A DNA stretch of 64,000 bases from Chlorella sorokiniana (taxonomy: Eukaryota; Chlorophyta; Trebouxiophyceae; Chlorellales; Chlorellaceae). The notes under the pieces are model-generated. The model worked only from the letters and a program-made list of their open reading frames with translations, made no database searches and was not told where the DNA came from. Shown piece after piece: positions 10,786-22,699 of this stretch. Within the stretch, counting starts at the first letter, position 1. Every line of letters starts with the position of its first letter. The DNA is taken from positions 1,364,001-1,428,000 of the forward strand of contig CP084609.1 in NCBI GenBank assembly GCA_025917655.1, written 5' to 3'. The position numbers were made by a program, and so were the translations under genes.

Positions 10786-13437
10786 TCACCACTTGGTCAT
10801 GGCCCACTTAGTGCCCCCGCCACGGGGCAGCCGCCGTGCAGCGAGTGCTTGTCCAGCGTGCCGTTGACGTGGGCGGAGAAGAAGAGCAGCGCGTCGCCCT
10901 GCCGCGGCTTGACCTGTGGCGACGTGAGTGTGTGTGTGTGGTTGGGGGTTTTCGGGGTGGAGATGGGGCGGGGGAAGCACGCTGCAGGGTTGTATGCATG
11001 GCGGCGTTTCCGTTCCTCCAACACAGGCACAACGGAGGATCGCAACAAGGTCCCGGCAGCAAAGAGCTGCGACAAGAAACAGCCACGCAACCCGCCCACC
11101 CCCAACCCCCACATCTGCCTGCCCGCAGCCCCGCCAAGCATGCAGCAGGGGTGCGAGCCACGCGCGTGACTCAACACACAGAGGGACGGGTGCCCGCGGG
11201 CGCGCTGCGTGCCCGGGCGTCGCGCACCCGTATGCCGGTGTCGCATGCCTTGTAGTCTATGGTCTGCAGGCGGGCCAGGCCCCCCTCCCCTCCAGCAGGA
11301 ACACCGTCTCCCCGCCCTCCTCCACGTCGGCAAGGTACAGCAGGATGGTGGCAATCTGGGTGGCGGGTGGCAAGGGGGAAGGGGGGCGGGAGAGTCAAGG
11401 AAGGGAGTGAAGGGTGCAGCGGGTGCCTTGGGCAGGTGCAAACGTGTTGCAGAGTCGAAGGCAGCTGCCCAGCAGGCGCCTTCTGCCCCGCGTCCCCCCG
11501 CCCCACCCCCATTCCCTCCATCCCCAGCTGCCCAGCAGGTCCCCGCCACCCCGCGTGCCGCTCCGCCCGCGCCCCATCCCCCATTCCCACCACCCCCAGC
11601 GCGGCGCACCCTCTGGCTGGACTGCGGGCCGTACTCCTCCTCGGAGAAGGAGTCGTAGTGCGAGTCGTAGTGCTGAGAGGGCTCGCACCGCAGCACGTTG
11701 AACGGCTCGCCGTGGCTGGGGTTGGGGGGTGGGGGTGGGTGTGGGTGTGTGTGGGGGGCTGTGAAGCGTGCAGCGAAGCAGCCACGCTGCATGTGAGGGG
11801 CACGCTCGCTGCCGGTGCAATCAGGGCGTCACCGCTGGCGGCCCGTCTGCTCCCCGCTGCCTGCCCCTGAAACCAGGGGTCCCCCTCTGCGCGACTCATG
11901 GGGCACCCACCCCACGGGCGCCATGGCCGCCGCCGCCCTCACCCCACTGGGATCATGGTCACCGCCGCCAGCTTGTCCTCGATCCAGGCCAGCACGCCCT
12001 CGGGGTCCTCCCCGCGACATGAAGGTGCCGCTAGAGGTGCGCACGTCCCGCGTGTTCTCCGCGGTGTCCCCGGACTTGAAGGCCAGGCCTGAAGGGGGGG
12101 GGTGTGTGGGTGGGGTGGGGGTGGGGGGTGGGGGGTGGGTGTGGGTGGGTGGGTGGGTGGGTGGGTGGGGGGGGGGGGGTGCATGCACAGCTGGTCATGT
12201 GATGGAAGGCATGGGCTGACAGGTACGCGTGCAGGGGGTAGGGGTTGGGGGGGATGATAGGGATGCGTGTGGCTTGGTGATGTGTGTATGCAGCGTGTGA
12301 TGTTGGGTAAGCATCGGCCTGGGTCGCGCGACCGCCCATCCAGCGGCACGCTGGCCGCACCATGACGAGCATGCACCTGCCGCCGGTCCACACTGCAGTC
12401 CTGCGGCCTGCCTATGCTGACCCTTTACACCACCACCAAAATCCCCCCACCACAGACACACACAGCCCCAAACGGCCACACCTGAGGGGGCCAGCCGCCG
12501 CGTCGCCATGTCTATCACGTGCTCGCACTGCCGCTTGGACAGGAAGCGCGGCATGAGGTAGGCGCGCGGGTAGAGGGACAGGAGCTGCATGGGCTGCACG
12601 CGGCCGGGGCAGAGCAGGGAAGGGCGGGGCGGAAAGGGAGACGGCGCATCAGCAGCACCGCACAGGCATCGCCTTCAGTGGCTGGCCCCAGGCGAGGCTC
12701 CGGCGGCACATGCCAGCCGAATGATGGCATCCCGGCCCTTCAGCAGAATGTGGCGACTGCAAGTAGCACTAAACAACAAAAAGGGCACAGCTGAGTGCGG
12801 CGCGTGCACCGCTCGCCTGCACGGTGTAGAATGAGTGCCCGGACTCGCCGTGCTCCAGGGGCGGCCGGTCCCGCAAGAACCCGGTCGCCTCCAGCGCCTC
12901 CTCGGCTGTCTCATACTCGGCCTCCGCCAGGCCGCGGGCAGCCGCCTCAAACACCTCGGGCGGCGGGATGGCGGCGGCAGCTGCAGCCAGGTCGGCGGCG
13001 CCGTCGGCCTCCAGCGCCGAGCGGCGCTCCGCGGGCACGGTCTCATCCACAACCGTTGGCTGCAGCGAGGGCACGGGCGTGCAAGGGGTGGGCATGCAGG
13101 GCGCAAGGGAAGCCGGCACGGCGGAGCCTGGGCCGCCGTGGCGGGCGGGACTGCGACAGCAGCGACAGCAGCGCCTCGCCGCCCTGGCCCCAAACTGCTG
13201 CTGCGCGGTCGGCACAGGAGACACGCATGCCCCACTGCAAGTCGGCAAGCTCTCCGCCGTTCCCGACAAAAAGTCCGGCCCCCACTGATCGAAGCTCACC
13301 CCAATGCCTGCATCTGGTAGGGCGCCTGGTACAGAGATGAACCTTCCCGCGAAGAAGCAGGTAATGCACAGCAGGGCCACAGCTGGGGTGCCCCACCCGC
13401 CCCCGCTTCGAGAGGGGGCCTTCTTTGGGGAAGTCAT
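10786..13437 (-). CDS. Prolyl 4-hydroxylase (2-oxoglutarate/Fe(II) dioxygenase), membrane-anchored
   Basis: Hydroxylates proline in secreted or cell-wall proteins using Fe(II), 2-oxoglutarate and O2 in the ER/Golgi. Exons: 13437-13300, 13059-12823, 12584-12482, 12088-11943, 11715-11610, 11355-11226 and 10913-10786; phases fit throughout. The ATG at 13437 is followed by a signal-anchor, AVALLCITCFFAGRF. Catalytic landmarks: LSLYPRAYLMPRFLS, RDVRTSSGTFM, QHYDSHYDSF (His-x-Asp iron ligands), ILLYLADVEEGGETVF, then RQGDALLFF and HSLHGGCPV (distal His), ending in KWAMTKW. Frames slip at three G runs (about 12018, 11295 and 10814-10818); each repairs with one base. The Ala/Glu-rich exon 2 is a spacer between membrane anchor and enzyme. 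No ShK domain is present, unlike several plant P4Hs. Confidence 0.92.
12093..12181. repeat. G-rich (gtggg)n low-complexity tract
   Basis: A run of GTGGG-type units ending in a G run. It lies in the P4H intron between the LAPSG and AFKSGDT exons; on the coding strand it is a long pyrimidine (C-rich) tract directly before the acceptor at 12089. Confidence 0.85.
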
Positions 13438-13623
13438 TTGAAATGATGAGAACAAGTGATCCCGAAAGATAGATGGCGACGCCAGCCAATGCATGCCCAG
13501 CAGGACGCATGTTGCCCCCTGGCCCGTCGCGTGGCGCCACCTGAGATTCCCGAACGAGCGAGGCAGCGCCTGGTCAAGGGTTCACACGGTTCTAAGGATG
13601 AAGAAAGAGTAGAATAATCTTCA

Positions 13624-16600
13624 TCAGCCATCTCCATGCAGCTCCCACTCCATGACCTCGGTGCCTCGCCCCGCAACCCCCACCAAGAACCGCTGCGGCC
13701 CGCCGCCGCCGCCGGGGGCAGTACAGCGTGCTGGCCCACGCCGCCGCCTGCTGTACCGCAGTCGCCCGCAGGTGCGCCAGGCACAACGTCCAGGGCCGCC
13801 GGCTCCACCACCTGGCAGAAGCGGCAGCCCGCCTCCGCCACCTCCAGCGCCGCGGCGGCGGACGAGGCACGGTAGCAGGCCTGGCCTGCAGCATGCTCGC
13901 CGCCCCCTGCTCCTCCGCCCCCGCCGCTCCTGCCTGCTGCCCCGCATCTGCATCCAGCTTGCCCCGCCCCAGCTCCAGCCGCACCCTCCAGCACCGCACC
14001 TGCTGGTCCAGGCCCACCGAAAAGGCGGCCGCCGCCAACACGGGCGCCCCGCTGCACCGGCTGGCTGCCGCGGCGCCATCAGGCGCCAGCAGCGGGCCCA
14101 GCCACACGGCGCGCACGGCGGAGGAGTGGGCGTTGGGGATGGACAGCCGCAGCACGGCACCGGGGGGTCCCGTCGCCGCTATCGCCGCCGCCGCCGCCGC
14201 CGCTGTCGGGGAGGTGCAGCAGGGTGAGGCTGAGCGCCTGGTCGTCGCCGCCGGTGAGCAGCAGCAGGCGGTCGTGGCCTGCGGTTGGCGGCAGATGGTG
14301 GCAGACGGCAGCAGGGGGCGCAGAGTCACGGCAGAGGTACGGAAGGGAGGCGAGAGGGCGCGGCTGTGAAGCTGCCACACGTGGCGAAACTACTGGAGGC
14401 GCTGGCACGCCCCTTGCCCAAACTCAAAAAACTCTTTAAAGCAGCACAGAGCGCTCACCGGCAGCGGCGGCGGCCATGCTGTTGATGCCAGACTGGTGCA
14501 GCCCCGGCAGCGCCAGCAGCGGGGACACCGCCGCCGCCGCCTCCCCCCGCCGCCAGGGCCCGCCGCTGGCGCCGCGCGCACGCCTGCTGCTGCTGCTGCT
14601 GCGGCGGCGGCGGTGACGTCCCAGGCTGCGGCAGAACCGTCGGTGCCGCCGCTGCAGATGATGTGGCGCGGCTGGCCCCGGCCGCCGCTGCCGCCGCCGT
14701 CGCTCGCTTGCTGCTGGCCCGGAGAGGGGTGCAAGCAGCAGTGTGCAATGCACAGCACTGGGGAAAGGTGGTGGTGCAGCGCCGCGGCGCGCCGCCACTG
14801 CGCCAGGCGCGCTCCGCCGCCCAGCGGCCGCCCGCGCTCCGCCACACCAGCGCACAGCAGCGCCAGGCCGCCGTCGGAGGCGGCCGCCGCCGCAAAGAGG
14901 CGGAGGGGGGGGCGCCGCCGTCGGGCTGGCGGCGGTACCGCCAGAGGAAGGCGCTGACGGCGAGGTACCGCTGCTCGCTCTCCAGCTTCTGGCCCTGCAC
15001 GGCGGCGGCGGCAGCATCAAGACTAGGGCCGCTTGCGGAGGCACTCCCTGCCCCCACAGCCAAAGAATGTCTGCATTCGAAAACTGCAGCACATGTCGGG
15101 AAGTTGCCTGGAAGCTTGCAGCGATGTTGAGCAGCACCGCTGCGCTGAGGCGGAAGGAACGGCGGCGGATGCGCACCCCGTTGGGCGGCCTGCGCCGTGC
15201 CCCGCCCCCGGCCCGTTCACCGCCAGCTCCTCCGCCGCCAACGGCTGCAGCCACCAGCTGGCGCCCGCCGCCGCCCCCTGCCGCCGCGGCTGGCGCAGGC
15301 GGAACGCCACCAACGACTGCTTGGCGCCGGCGGCCACCAGCAGCCACTCGCGGCGCGGCTGCCCTGCGCTGCCAGCGCCGCCGCTGCAGGCGGGGAGCGG
15401 CAGCAGGGCCAGCGCCTTGACAGCGGTGCCCTGCGGCGCCTCGCCGACCGGGCCCCCGCGGCAAACGCGCCGACGCCGCCGCCGCTGCCGCCGCCGCTGC
15501 CGCCGCCGCAGTTGTCGGCGACGTCATGCAAGCCATCACTGCCGGCGTGGGCTGCGGACAGCCCTGCCCGCGGCACCTCCAGCAGCTGCTGCCTCAGCAG
15601 GCCGTCGTCGCCGCCGGTGATGCAGCACAGCGCGGGCAGCGCGGCCGCCGCCGCCGGCAGCGCCACCAGCCGCAGGCACTCCTGCTCCAAGCCGTGATGG
15701 GGGGTGCAGGCAGCGGGGGCGCGCGCGTGCGGCGCGGTGCCGTGCGCGTCGCCAGGCTGGCGGCGGTACAGCCAGAGGCGGTCGTCCCGCACGAAGCACA
15801 GCGCCAGGTCGTCGGCGCCCGCCACGTCAGCGGCCGAGGGCCGCCGCCAGCCGCCGCACGCCACCTGCGCCAAGCGGGAGGGCGGCCCCACCGGCCGGCA
15901 AAGCACGTCAGCCGCCGAGCGGCAGCTCAATTGCGCGCGGGAGTGGATGCAGTGCGGGCGCGAAGAGGCACAGCACGCCGGCTTTGTGACGACGACTGTG
16001 CAAAAGCGCGCTGCCGCAGGGGCAGAGCCAGCCAGGGAGGGGCTCACCCGGGCCACCTCCGCCTCGGCGCCCACATCCCACACCACAAAGCGGTCGGAAT
16101 GGAATCCGTACACGACCGTGCTACCCTCCCTGCCGCCGCTGCTGCTGCTGCTGCCGTCGCCGCTGCCGCCAGCCAGGCTGCCTGCCACGCCTTCCACCTG
16201 CATGACAGCGTCGCAGCGGCGGGAGAAGGAGCAGAGCAGGGGGGCACCGCCGCCGCAGCGGCTGCGCCCCCGCAGCGCTGCCCCCGCCCGCTGCTGCCGA
16301 GGGCTGCGGTGCGCCCGTTGCCGCGGCGACTGCAGCCGCCACCGCGGCCGCAGAGAGGCGCAGGCAGCGCAGGACTCCGTCGCCGCCGGCGGCCAGCACC
16401 TCTGCCTCTGCCAGCAGCCGCGCCAGCTCAGCGGGCTCCGCGGCGTCATCCTCGGCCAGGCCGCTGCTGCCCGGCAGCTGCAGCTGTACCGCCCGCACCG
16501 CAGTGCTGTCGCTGGCCCGCCGCGTCGCCGCCAGCGGCAGCAGCTGCGCGCGCCGCCGCCGCCGCCGCCGCCGCCGCTGCCCGCCTGCGCCGCCGCCTCT

Positions 16601-19600
16601 GCCGCGTCCCCTTGCTCCTCCGGCGAGCTTGCGGCCGAGCAGCTGGGAGCACCGAGCCGAAGCTGTGGCGGCAGCAGCAGCAGCAGGAGGGTCAGGCCGC
16701 GCCCGCCGTCCCCGACAGCCACCAGGGCGGCGCGCTGCTGGCGGCAGCCGTGGCGGCCCGGCAGGAGCGCCGCCGCCAGGGCCCCCACATCCGCGCTGAC
16801 CGGCAGCAAGGATTCCGCCAGACGCTCCGGCTGCTGCTGCTGCTGCTGCAGTTGCGCAGAAGCTGGGACCGGCAGCAGCCAGGCCTTCAGCATCGCTGCG
16901 CAGGCTGTGAAGCAGAGGCGGGGACCCAGGCAGCGGCCGCCGCCGCGGCGAGCGGCCGCTGGGCTGGGGGCGCCCACCAAACGCTGACGGGGCGCGGCGG
17001 GCGTTGCCATAAGGCCGCCAGCGGTAGCAGGGGCCCGGGCGGCTCCGGCAGCCAGCCCATCCCGCAGCACGGTGACGCCGCCGCCAAAGTCCGCCGCCGC
17101 CAGCCACACCGCGCCGCCGCCGATGCGACGCCCGCCGTCTGTGCCAGCTGGCGCTGCCGGTTGCTCCCGCTGCAGCGCCAGGCAGGTGATGGGCGCCGCC
17201 CTGCCGCCCTCCGCTGTGTGTAGGCACACCCAGCGCTCTGGCTCGCCTGCCGCCGCGTCTGCAGCAGCAGGGGAGGAGGGGGCAGGCCCGGTTGCACGAC
17301 AGGCAGGTTCCCCACCGGAAGCACCAGTAATCTCTGGCAGCACACACGCCACACAGCCTCAGCATTGCAGCGACTGCGTTGGGACCGGCTGCCCAGCTTG
17401 AGGAGGGCCAAGGGGCGCACCCGGCAGCGTCACTCTGTGGAGCAGCCCTCGGTTGGTGCCCAGCCACAGCAACCGCCGCCGCCGCCCGCGGCCGTCGCCC
17501 CCGCCGCAGTCGGCGGCGGCCATCGCCAGGCAGCGAACCCACTCGCCGCGGCTGTCGCGCGGGGCGGCGGCGCCCGCCTGCGCCCGCCGCTCGCTGCCGG
17601 CCCATGTCCCCACGCCCAGCTGCCGCTCCTGCAGTTCCGACTCCTGTTGCGGGCCCTGCGCCTCCTGCTGCTGCTGCCGGCGGTCGGGGCAGGACACAGG
17701 TGTGGGTTGCTGCCCAGCGCCGCCGCACGTGGCACCGCAGCCCAGTGCGGCCACGGCCGGCGGCGGCGGCACGCCCTGCAACATGAAGCAGTCTGCTGCC
17801 GAGCCGGCAGGCAAGCCGCTGCGGGGCGCAGCGCCCGCATCCAGCCCAGGCAGCCAGTCGGCCAGGCGCCAGCACTTGATGCTGCTGTCCGCGCCGCCTG
17901 TCAGCAGGTAGCAGCCCGCTGCAGCCGCAGCGGCCGCAACAGCGGGCTCCCCCTCGCCGCCCGGCCTTTGCTCCTCACTGCCGGGCACTGCTGCCAACTG
18001 CGGCGGCGGCGGCGGCTCCAGCAACGCGCAGCGCCAGACCCCGCGGCCGCGGTGGCCCTGCAGCCAGGCAGCCAGCGGCAGTGGGGAGGCTGGCAGAGCC
18101 ACGGTTTTGGTTCTGCCCCTCTGCGGTGGGTACCAGAACAGTCCGCCAGGTGTGCAAGCTGGGTGTGGTTGCCCTCGCTGACGGATCGAGCCCGCTCACC
18201 TGCACCACACCCAGTAGCTGCCCGGTAGCTGTGCAGCACAGCCGACAGCTGCAGTCCTCCGACGCGGTCACCAGGAAGCTGGGGGTGCCGCCGGCGCCGC
18301 CGCCGCCAAAGCAGCAGTCCCACAGTCGCGCGGTGTGGCCCCACAGCACGTGCCGCCCAGTGCGCAGCTCCGCACCGGCGGCGGCGGCGCTGCCAGCGGC
18401 GGCAGCGGCGCCTGCATGCTGGCAAGCGGCAGGGGGCGGGCGCCGCCGCCGGGATGGGCCACAGCCGCAGCGAGCGGTCGTCGCTGCCGGAAGCCAGCAG
18501 GCGGCCGCAGGGCGACCAGCGCACCCTGCGGCGAGGAAAGAAGGGCAGTGGGGGAACGGCAGCAAGAGCGGCATGCTTGGGCGGGCAGCGAGCCGGGCAT
18601 AGGACCCCACGCCGAGCGGCGGCCCCCAGCCCATCGACAGCAACGCCCAGCAAGCTGCCACTGCGGGCGCCGGCTTGTGCGAGGGGCCCCCACCGGTGGA
18701 TGGAGCCCTCATGGCCCTGGAGGCGCAGCAGGGTGGGGGCTGCCGCGCCCGCTGCTGCTGCTGCGGCGGCCCCAGCCGCCGGCATCGCTGGCGTGGCCCA
18801 CACCAGCACATCCAGATAGACGCTGCCTCCGGCCACCAACCAGAACGTGTCTCCGCCGCCGTCGCCGCCGCCGCTGCCAGTGCGCTCAGAGTCCTCGCCA
18901 GCCGCGGCGGCGTGCCCAGCATGGGCTACGCTGTGCACGCTGTGCGCGCTGGGCTGCCGCCGCGGCAGTAGCGCCATGGAGTAGAGCAGGCAGCGCTCCC
19001 GCCCCGCCGCCCGCAGCAGGGCGCGGCGGCGGCATCGGGTGCGCTGCGGTCGTCGCTTGGAGGCAGGCTGACGTGGAAGGCCTCCACCGCGTTGTTGCTC
19101 AGGCCTAAGGCTATGTGCACGCCGCCGCTGCACGCTCCCTGCTCTCTGCTGCCGACGCCGCCGACGCCGACGCCGCCGGCCCAGCTCAGCTGCACGTCCA
19201 TGGTCCAGTGCTGCAGGCGCGGCAGCCGCGCCAGCACCCGCACCTCCCAGCCGCCCCCGCGTGGCTGCCGGCGGCAGCGACGGGTGTCGGCCCCAGCAGG
19301 CTCAGCAGCGCGGCGTGCCGCCCCCATGCACAGCCAGCAACAGGTGGGGCCGCTCGGCGGCGGCGCTGCCGCCTGCCGCCGCCGGCAGCCACGCGATGCC
19401 ATGCAGGCGGGTCGCGTCGGGCAGGACTGCTGCGCAGCAGCAGCGCTGGCCAGCGGGCAGCGCATACACGTGCAGCTGGCTGCCCATGCCGGCCAGCAGC
19501 AGCGGCGTGGCGGCGCTGCCGCCAGGCAGCGGCGGCAGGTGGGCGACGCACAGCGCCGTGACATCGCCAGTGTACGCCAGGCTGCTCACAGAGCACTGCA

Positions 19601-19601
19601 T
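13624..19601 (-). CDS. WDR6: WDR6-type WD40-repeat protein (tRNA 2'-O-methylation partner)
   Basis: A 6-kb multi-exon gene of about 1,300-1,500 residues. The start (ATG 19601) reads MQCSVSSLAYTGDVTALC, then LLAGMGSQLHVYALP and RLHGIAWLP, the characteristic N-terminus of WDR6/Trm734. WD units follow: LRLQGHEGSIHR, VRWSPCGRLLASGSDDRSL, LWGHTARLWDCCF, FLVTASEDCSCRL, YLLTGGADSSIKCW, LLWLGTNRGLLHRV, VLAAGGDGVLRCL, VVYGFHSDRFVVWDV, PRHIICSGGTDGSAAAWD, LLLLTGGDDQALSLT, NAHSSAVRAVW and VGLDQQVRCWRV, ending GVAGRGTEVMEWELHGDG. Known of the family: WDR6 binds the FTSJ1/Trm7 methyltransferase and places Nm34 in tRNA anticodons. Introns I can place include about 18700-18533, 18196-18060, 16049-15871, about 15220-14999 and 14460-14282. 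Long Ala/Gly-rich inserts enlarge the blades. Several frame slips occur in G/C-rich runs. Another giant WD40 protein is possible but the N-terminal order favours WDR6. Confidence 0.78.
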
Positions 19602-19910
19602 CGCGTAAATATTGTGTCGAAAAGCGGCATCACTGCCGTCAAAGCCACAGGCGGTGATACAATTAGCGACGGAAGCAATAGTGACGGCAAGAGGACCTTG
19701 TGGCCGCGTCAATCATACTTGGATGGTATTCCTGTCTTTGATCGTATTTTTAAGCCCGCATGCAGGCTGTGAGCTTGTTCAGTACCGCAGAATGCCAGAT
19801 GTCCTTGCATGCAGCCATGTGGCATTGGAAGCGAGTCAACGCGGCTGATCCATGAATTTGTGATCAAGTTGTCATTTCTGAGGGCCACGACATTGCCAGC
19901 ACGCCTCGAG
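19602..19910. other. Divergent intergenic promoter region (WDR6 / CITRX)
   Basis: About 310 bases between two divergent start codons. It is noticeably richer in A+T than the flanking genes and presumably holds both promoters. No clear TATA box or other gene is seen. Confidence 0.5.
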
Positions 19911-21046
19911 ATGGTGCACTTGGTGACCGCAGTTCGGGCGCCCTGCGCGGTGGTTCCCCGCGCGTGCTTCACATCATCAGCACCGCGGTTCCAGTCAGGC
20001 CAGCGATCCCTGCGGCAGGCGGCTGCCTCGATCGCCCAACGGAGGAGCGTTGCCGTGCGAGGGGCCAGTAAATACTCCAATGTGAGCCTGCAGCCCAGTT
20101 AACTGTCGCCCTGTGTCGTCGAGGCCGCCAAACAGCGTGGGGGCTTGGGTCCCTTAGTCACCGCCGTGCCGCCGCTTCCGGCCGCGGCACTGCAAGCCGC
20201 CCCCTCCACTCTCTTCCCGCTCGGTTTGCCGACTTGGCCCCATTATCGCACACTGCAGATCGAGCAGGTCGATGCGGAGCAGTTGGAGGCCGAGATCCTG
20301 AACCGTGACCGCCCGCTGATCATAGACTTCTACGCCACTTGGTGCGGGCCCTGCGTGCTGCTGGCGAAAGAGCTTGAAACGGTGCGCTGCAGGGGAGTGG
20401 CTCAGGGGCTGGGTTTGGAGCTGAGAATGAGTGGATCTGCAACAAGTCGGCAGCACCAACTGGTTTGGGGGCAAAGTCGGAAAGGCATGTTCACAATGCC
20501 ATAGGCCCGGCTCTGCCCGCCTTGTGCAGGTGGCGGAAAAGATGGGCGACGCGGTGCGCATCCTGAAGATTGACACCGACAAGAACCCAGACATCTCCAC
20601 GCAGCTGCAGGTTGGCAGCCTTAGCGGCAACCCACACCGGTTGCCGCTCCATTGTTTGCTGGCTGTGCTCCCCGTTTTCGTGCGCTTGTTCGTGCGCTCA
20701 CCACGTGCTGCGCCGCGCCTCCCTGCGCAGATCCACGGCCTGCCCACCTTGATATTCGTGGGCATGGATGCCTCCAAGCCGGCGCTGCGCACCGAAGGCC
20801 TGCTGCCTGCACAGGCAAGCTGGACAGCCTCAGGCCTGCTGCCACAGCGCTGCACGCCACAGCGCTACCCTGCTCCTGCCGATCGGCTGCGGGGGATCCA
20901 GGCTGAGGCCCCCAGCTGCAAGCGCCGGTATTCATGGGTTGTTGTCAAGGGCTGTAGCCGCGCGCCGCCCCCGCTTGCTGCAGGTCATCCAAGAGATCGT
21001 GGAGCGGGACTTGGTGGCGGGCGGCAGCAGCGACGACAGCAAGTGA
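19911..21046 (+). CDS. CITRX: Thioredoxin-like CITRX (TRX-z), plastid
   Basis: Five exons, all in phase with no frame break: 19911-20081, 20259-20381, 20530-20610, 20731-20814 and 20983-21046. Exon 1 (57 codons, Arg/Ser/Ala-rich) is a transit peptide. The thioredoxin fold shows IIDFYATWCGPCVLLAKELE with the redox pair in WCGPC, ILKIDTDKNPDIS, then HGLPTLIFVGMD with the cis-proline and LRTEGLLPAQVIQEIVERDL. The RTEGL and KIDTDKNPD features match plant CITRX/TRX-z, which binds plastid-encoded RNA polymerase and fructokinase-like proteins. The intron after exon 4 begins GC (CAG|GCAAGC at 20815), a clean GC..AG case. The gene is divergent from WDR6; a TGTAA at 21419-21423 may be its poly(A) signal. 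Confidence 0.93.
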
Positions 21047-21505
21047 GGCCAGCAGCGCAGCGCTGCGCGGCACCCGCCAGCGGCCTCCTGCGTGGATTCA
21101 GGGCAACGACATCCTTTGACGAACGAATGTCAGTATGATTTGCATTCAATGTGGAAGCGGGTGCGCCAGGAGCGCCCGGGCCTGGATGCTCTCAAGCCGC
21201 CAACTAGACCAGCGCCGTTGCCACCCCACTGAACTGTGCCGCTTGCGAAGTCTGTCCGGATTCGTTTCACCTGCATTCCTTGCACCGCGCCAACCTACAC
21301 TGCCAATGAATGCTGAAGAAGAATGGTGTGACCCTACCGAATCGCTGGCAATGACGGCAAGGGCAGTGCGCCTGTCCCCTCACTCTGTACTGCCCTCCAT
21401 TCGAGTTGAAGTCGTCCTGTAAGCTCCTGCACAGTTCCTCCTGGCGTCTTGTATCGCCAAGCCACTACCCCAGCCTGTGCCCCTGCCGCCCTCCTGCTCC
21501 CCGTG
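21047..21505. other. Intergenic region between CITRX and the Cys-motif gene
   Basis: About 460 bases of moderate GC between two plus-strand genes. The TGTAA at 21419-21423 is the only recognisable signal. Confidence 0.45.
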
Positions 21506-22419
21506 ATGTCCACCTCCTCCAAGGCTGTGTATGCTATGCCTTACTCCTCCCGCCGCTCCGTCAACTCTGTAGCGAGCGACGCAGTAGGTGAGCGAGCCTT
21601 GCAGCGCGCCAGGAGGTCCTCGCTCGTTGGGCTTCCCGCCCTGCAACCAGAGCAGAGCGACACTTTGCAAGGGCTTGTAACTGTGTGAAGGAGTTACAGT
21701 ACCGTTGGGCGCATGCTCCGACCCCCTGTCGGCGAAAGCGGAGAGGGTCCCACCGCCGGCACGCGTTGGTTTCCTCCGCCCTTTCGCTGAGTGTTGTGAT
21801 GGCGACCTGCCCTGATGCAGTACAACGAGGATTTGGAGGAGCTTGCACGGGATCTGGATTCTGAGCACGCATTCACTGGCAGCCACCGCTGTTGTGCGGA
21901 GCGCAGGTGCTTGCGCGGTGTGGCCGCCACTGCTCAGCTGTAGGTGCCCCCAAGCCCCTGTGGGCCAACTCGCCCGTCTGCGTCCGCCTGCAGGCTCCTG
22001 CAGACGTACGTCCAGCAGGCGCGCAAGCAGGGCGTGCCCCCAAGAAGCTGGTGCCCTGGGTGCGGCGCAAGCTGGGCGGCGGTGTCGTCATCTGGCGCTA
22101 CACCTCCGACGGCGGCATCGGCTGCGCGGCGCCCTGCCTCTTCTGCAGCCGCGAGCTGCAGCGCTTCGACCTGCTGGTGGACTGCGCGCTGGGAGGCGGT
22201 TCCTGGTTCCACGGGAGGCTCAGCGAGCCGGGCGCCCCCAAGCCGCAGCTGACCGGCGGGCAGCAGAAGGTGCTGCGCTCCCAGGGCTGGACCCTGTGCT
22301 TGGACCCCAAGCAGCCCACCAAGGAGAAGCTGGAGCAGCAGCAGCGGCCGCGCGGCGCCACCAAGAAGCAGGAAAGGGAGTGGCAGCAGCGCAGCAAGGG
22401 CAAGCCGCCCGCCCGCTGA
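21506..22419 (+). CDS. Conserved-looking protein with an APCxxC motif, function unknown
   Basis: Three exons: 21506-21583 (MSTSSKAVYAMPYSSRRS), 21821-21906 (YNEDLEELARDLDSEHAF) and 21994-22419. The second exon is rich in acidic residues. The third encodes LLQTYVQQARKQG, then VPWVRRKLGGGVVIWRYTS, APCLFCSRELQRFDL, a glycine-rich WFHGRLSEPGAPKP segment and a Lys/Gln-rich basic tail. A Cys-x2-Cys pair following a long W..R.YTSDG strand resembles the zinc-binding half of deaminase-like folds, but the preceding His/Cys-Ala-Glu motif is missing, so I do not call it a deaminase. The frame slips once at a five-C run (22037-22041), where one extra base joins QGVP to KKLVPW. No transit peptide or membrane segment is evident. 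Confidence 0.6.
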
Positions 22420-22492
22420 CGTCGTCTGTGCAAGCCCTGTGGGTTTGCTTCGTTTCACGCGCTTCTGCCATGTTGCAACACTGCGGCTGCCT

Positions 22493-22497
22493 TGTAA
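22493..22497 (+). terminator. TGTAA poly(A) signal
   Basis: TGTAA lies 74 bases past the stop at 22419. TGTAA is the usual chlorophyte polyadenylation motif; assignment here is by position. Confidence 0.5.
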
Positions 22498-22699
22498 GAT
22501 TGCATGCGATACAAAACGGTTCCAAGTTGCGCTGGCACCTGAGCTCAGTTTGGCAGCAGGTCGCATGCAGTGGTATGTGCCTGCCTGGCGGTGGACAGCC
22601 ACCAGCCATGCATGGGCTCCCGACTCCGTGCATCGATGCGTGCATAACGTGCTTCATCCTTGCAGCATATCGAGTTGTTTGTGAGGGGTCGTCGGCGGG

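Noticed and set aside
15217-17352. Long alternative frames on both strands across the WDR6 gene
   Set aside because: They are Arg/Ala/Pro-rich shadows of the WD40 frame with no motif of their own.
21893-22419. Cytidine deaminase for the APCxxC protein
   Set aside because: The catalytic (H/C)xE motif is not visible before the Cys pair, so the enzyme name is unsupported.
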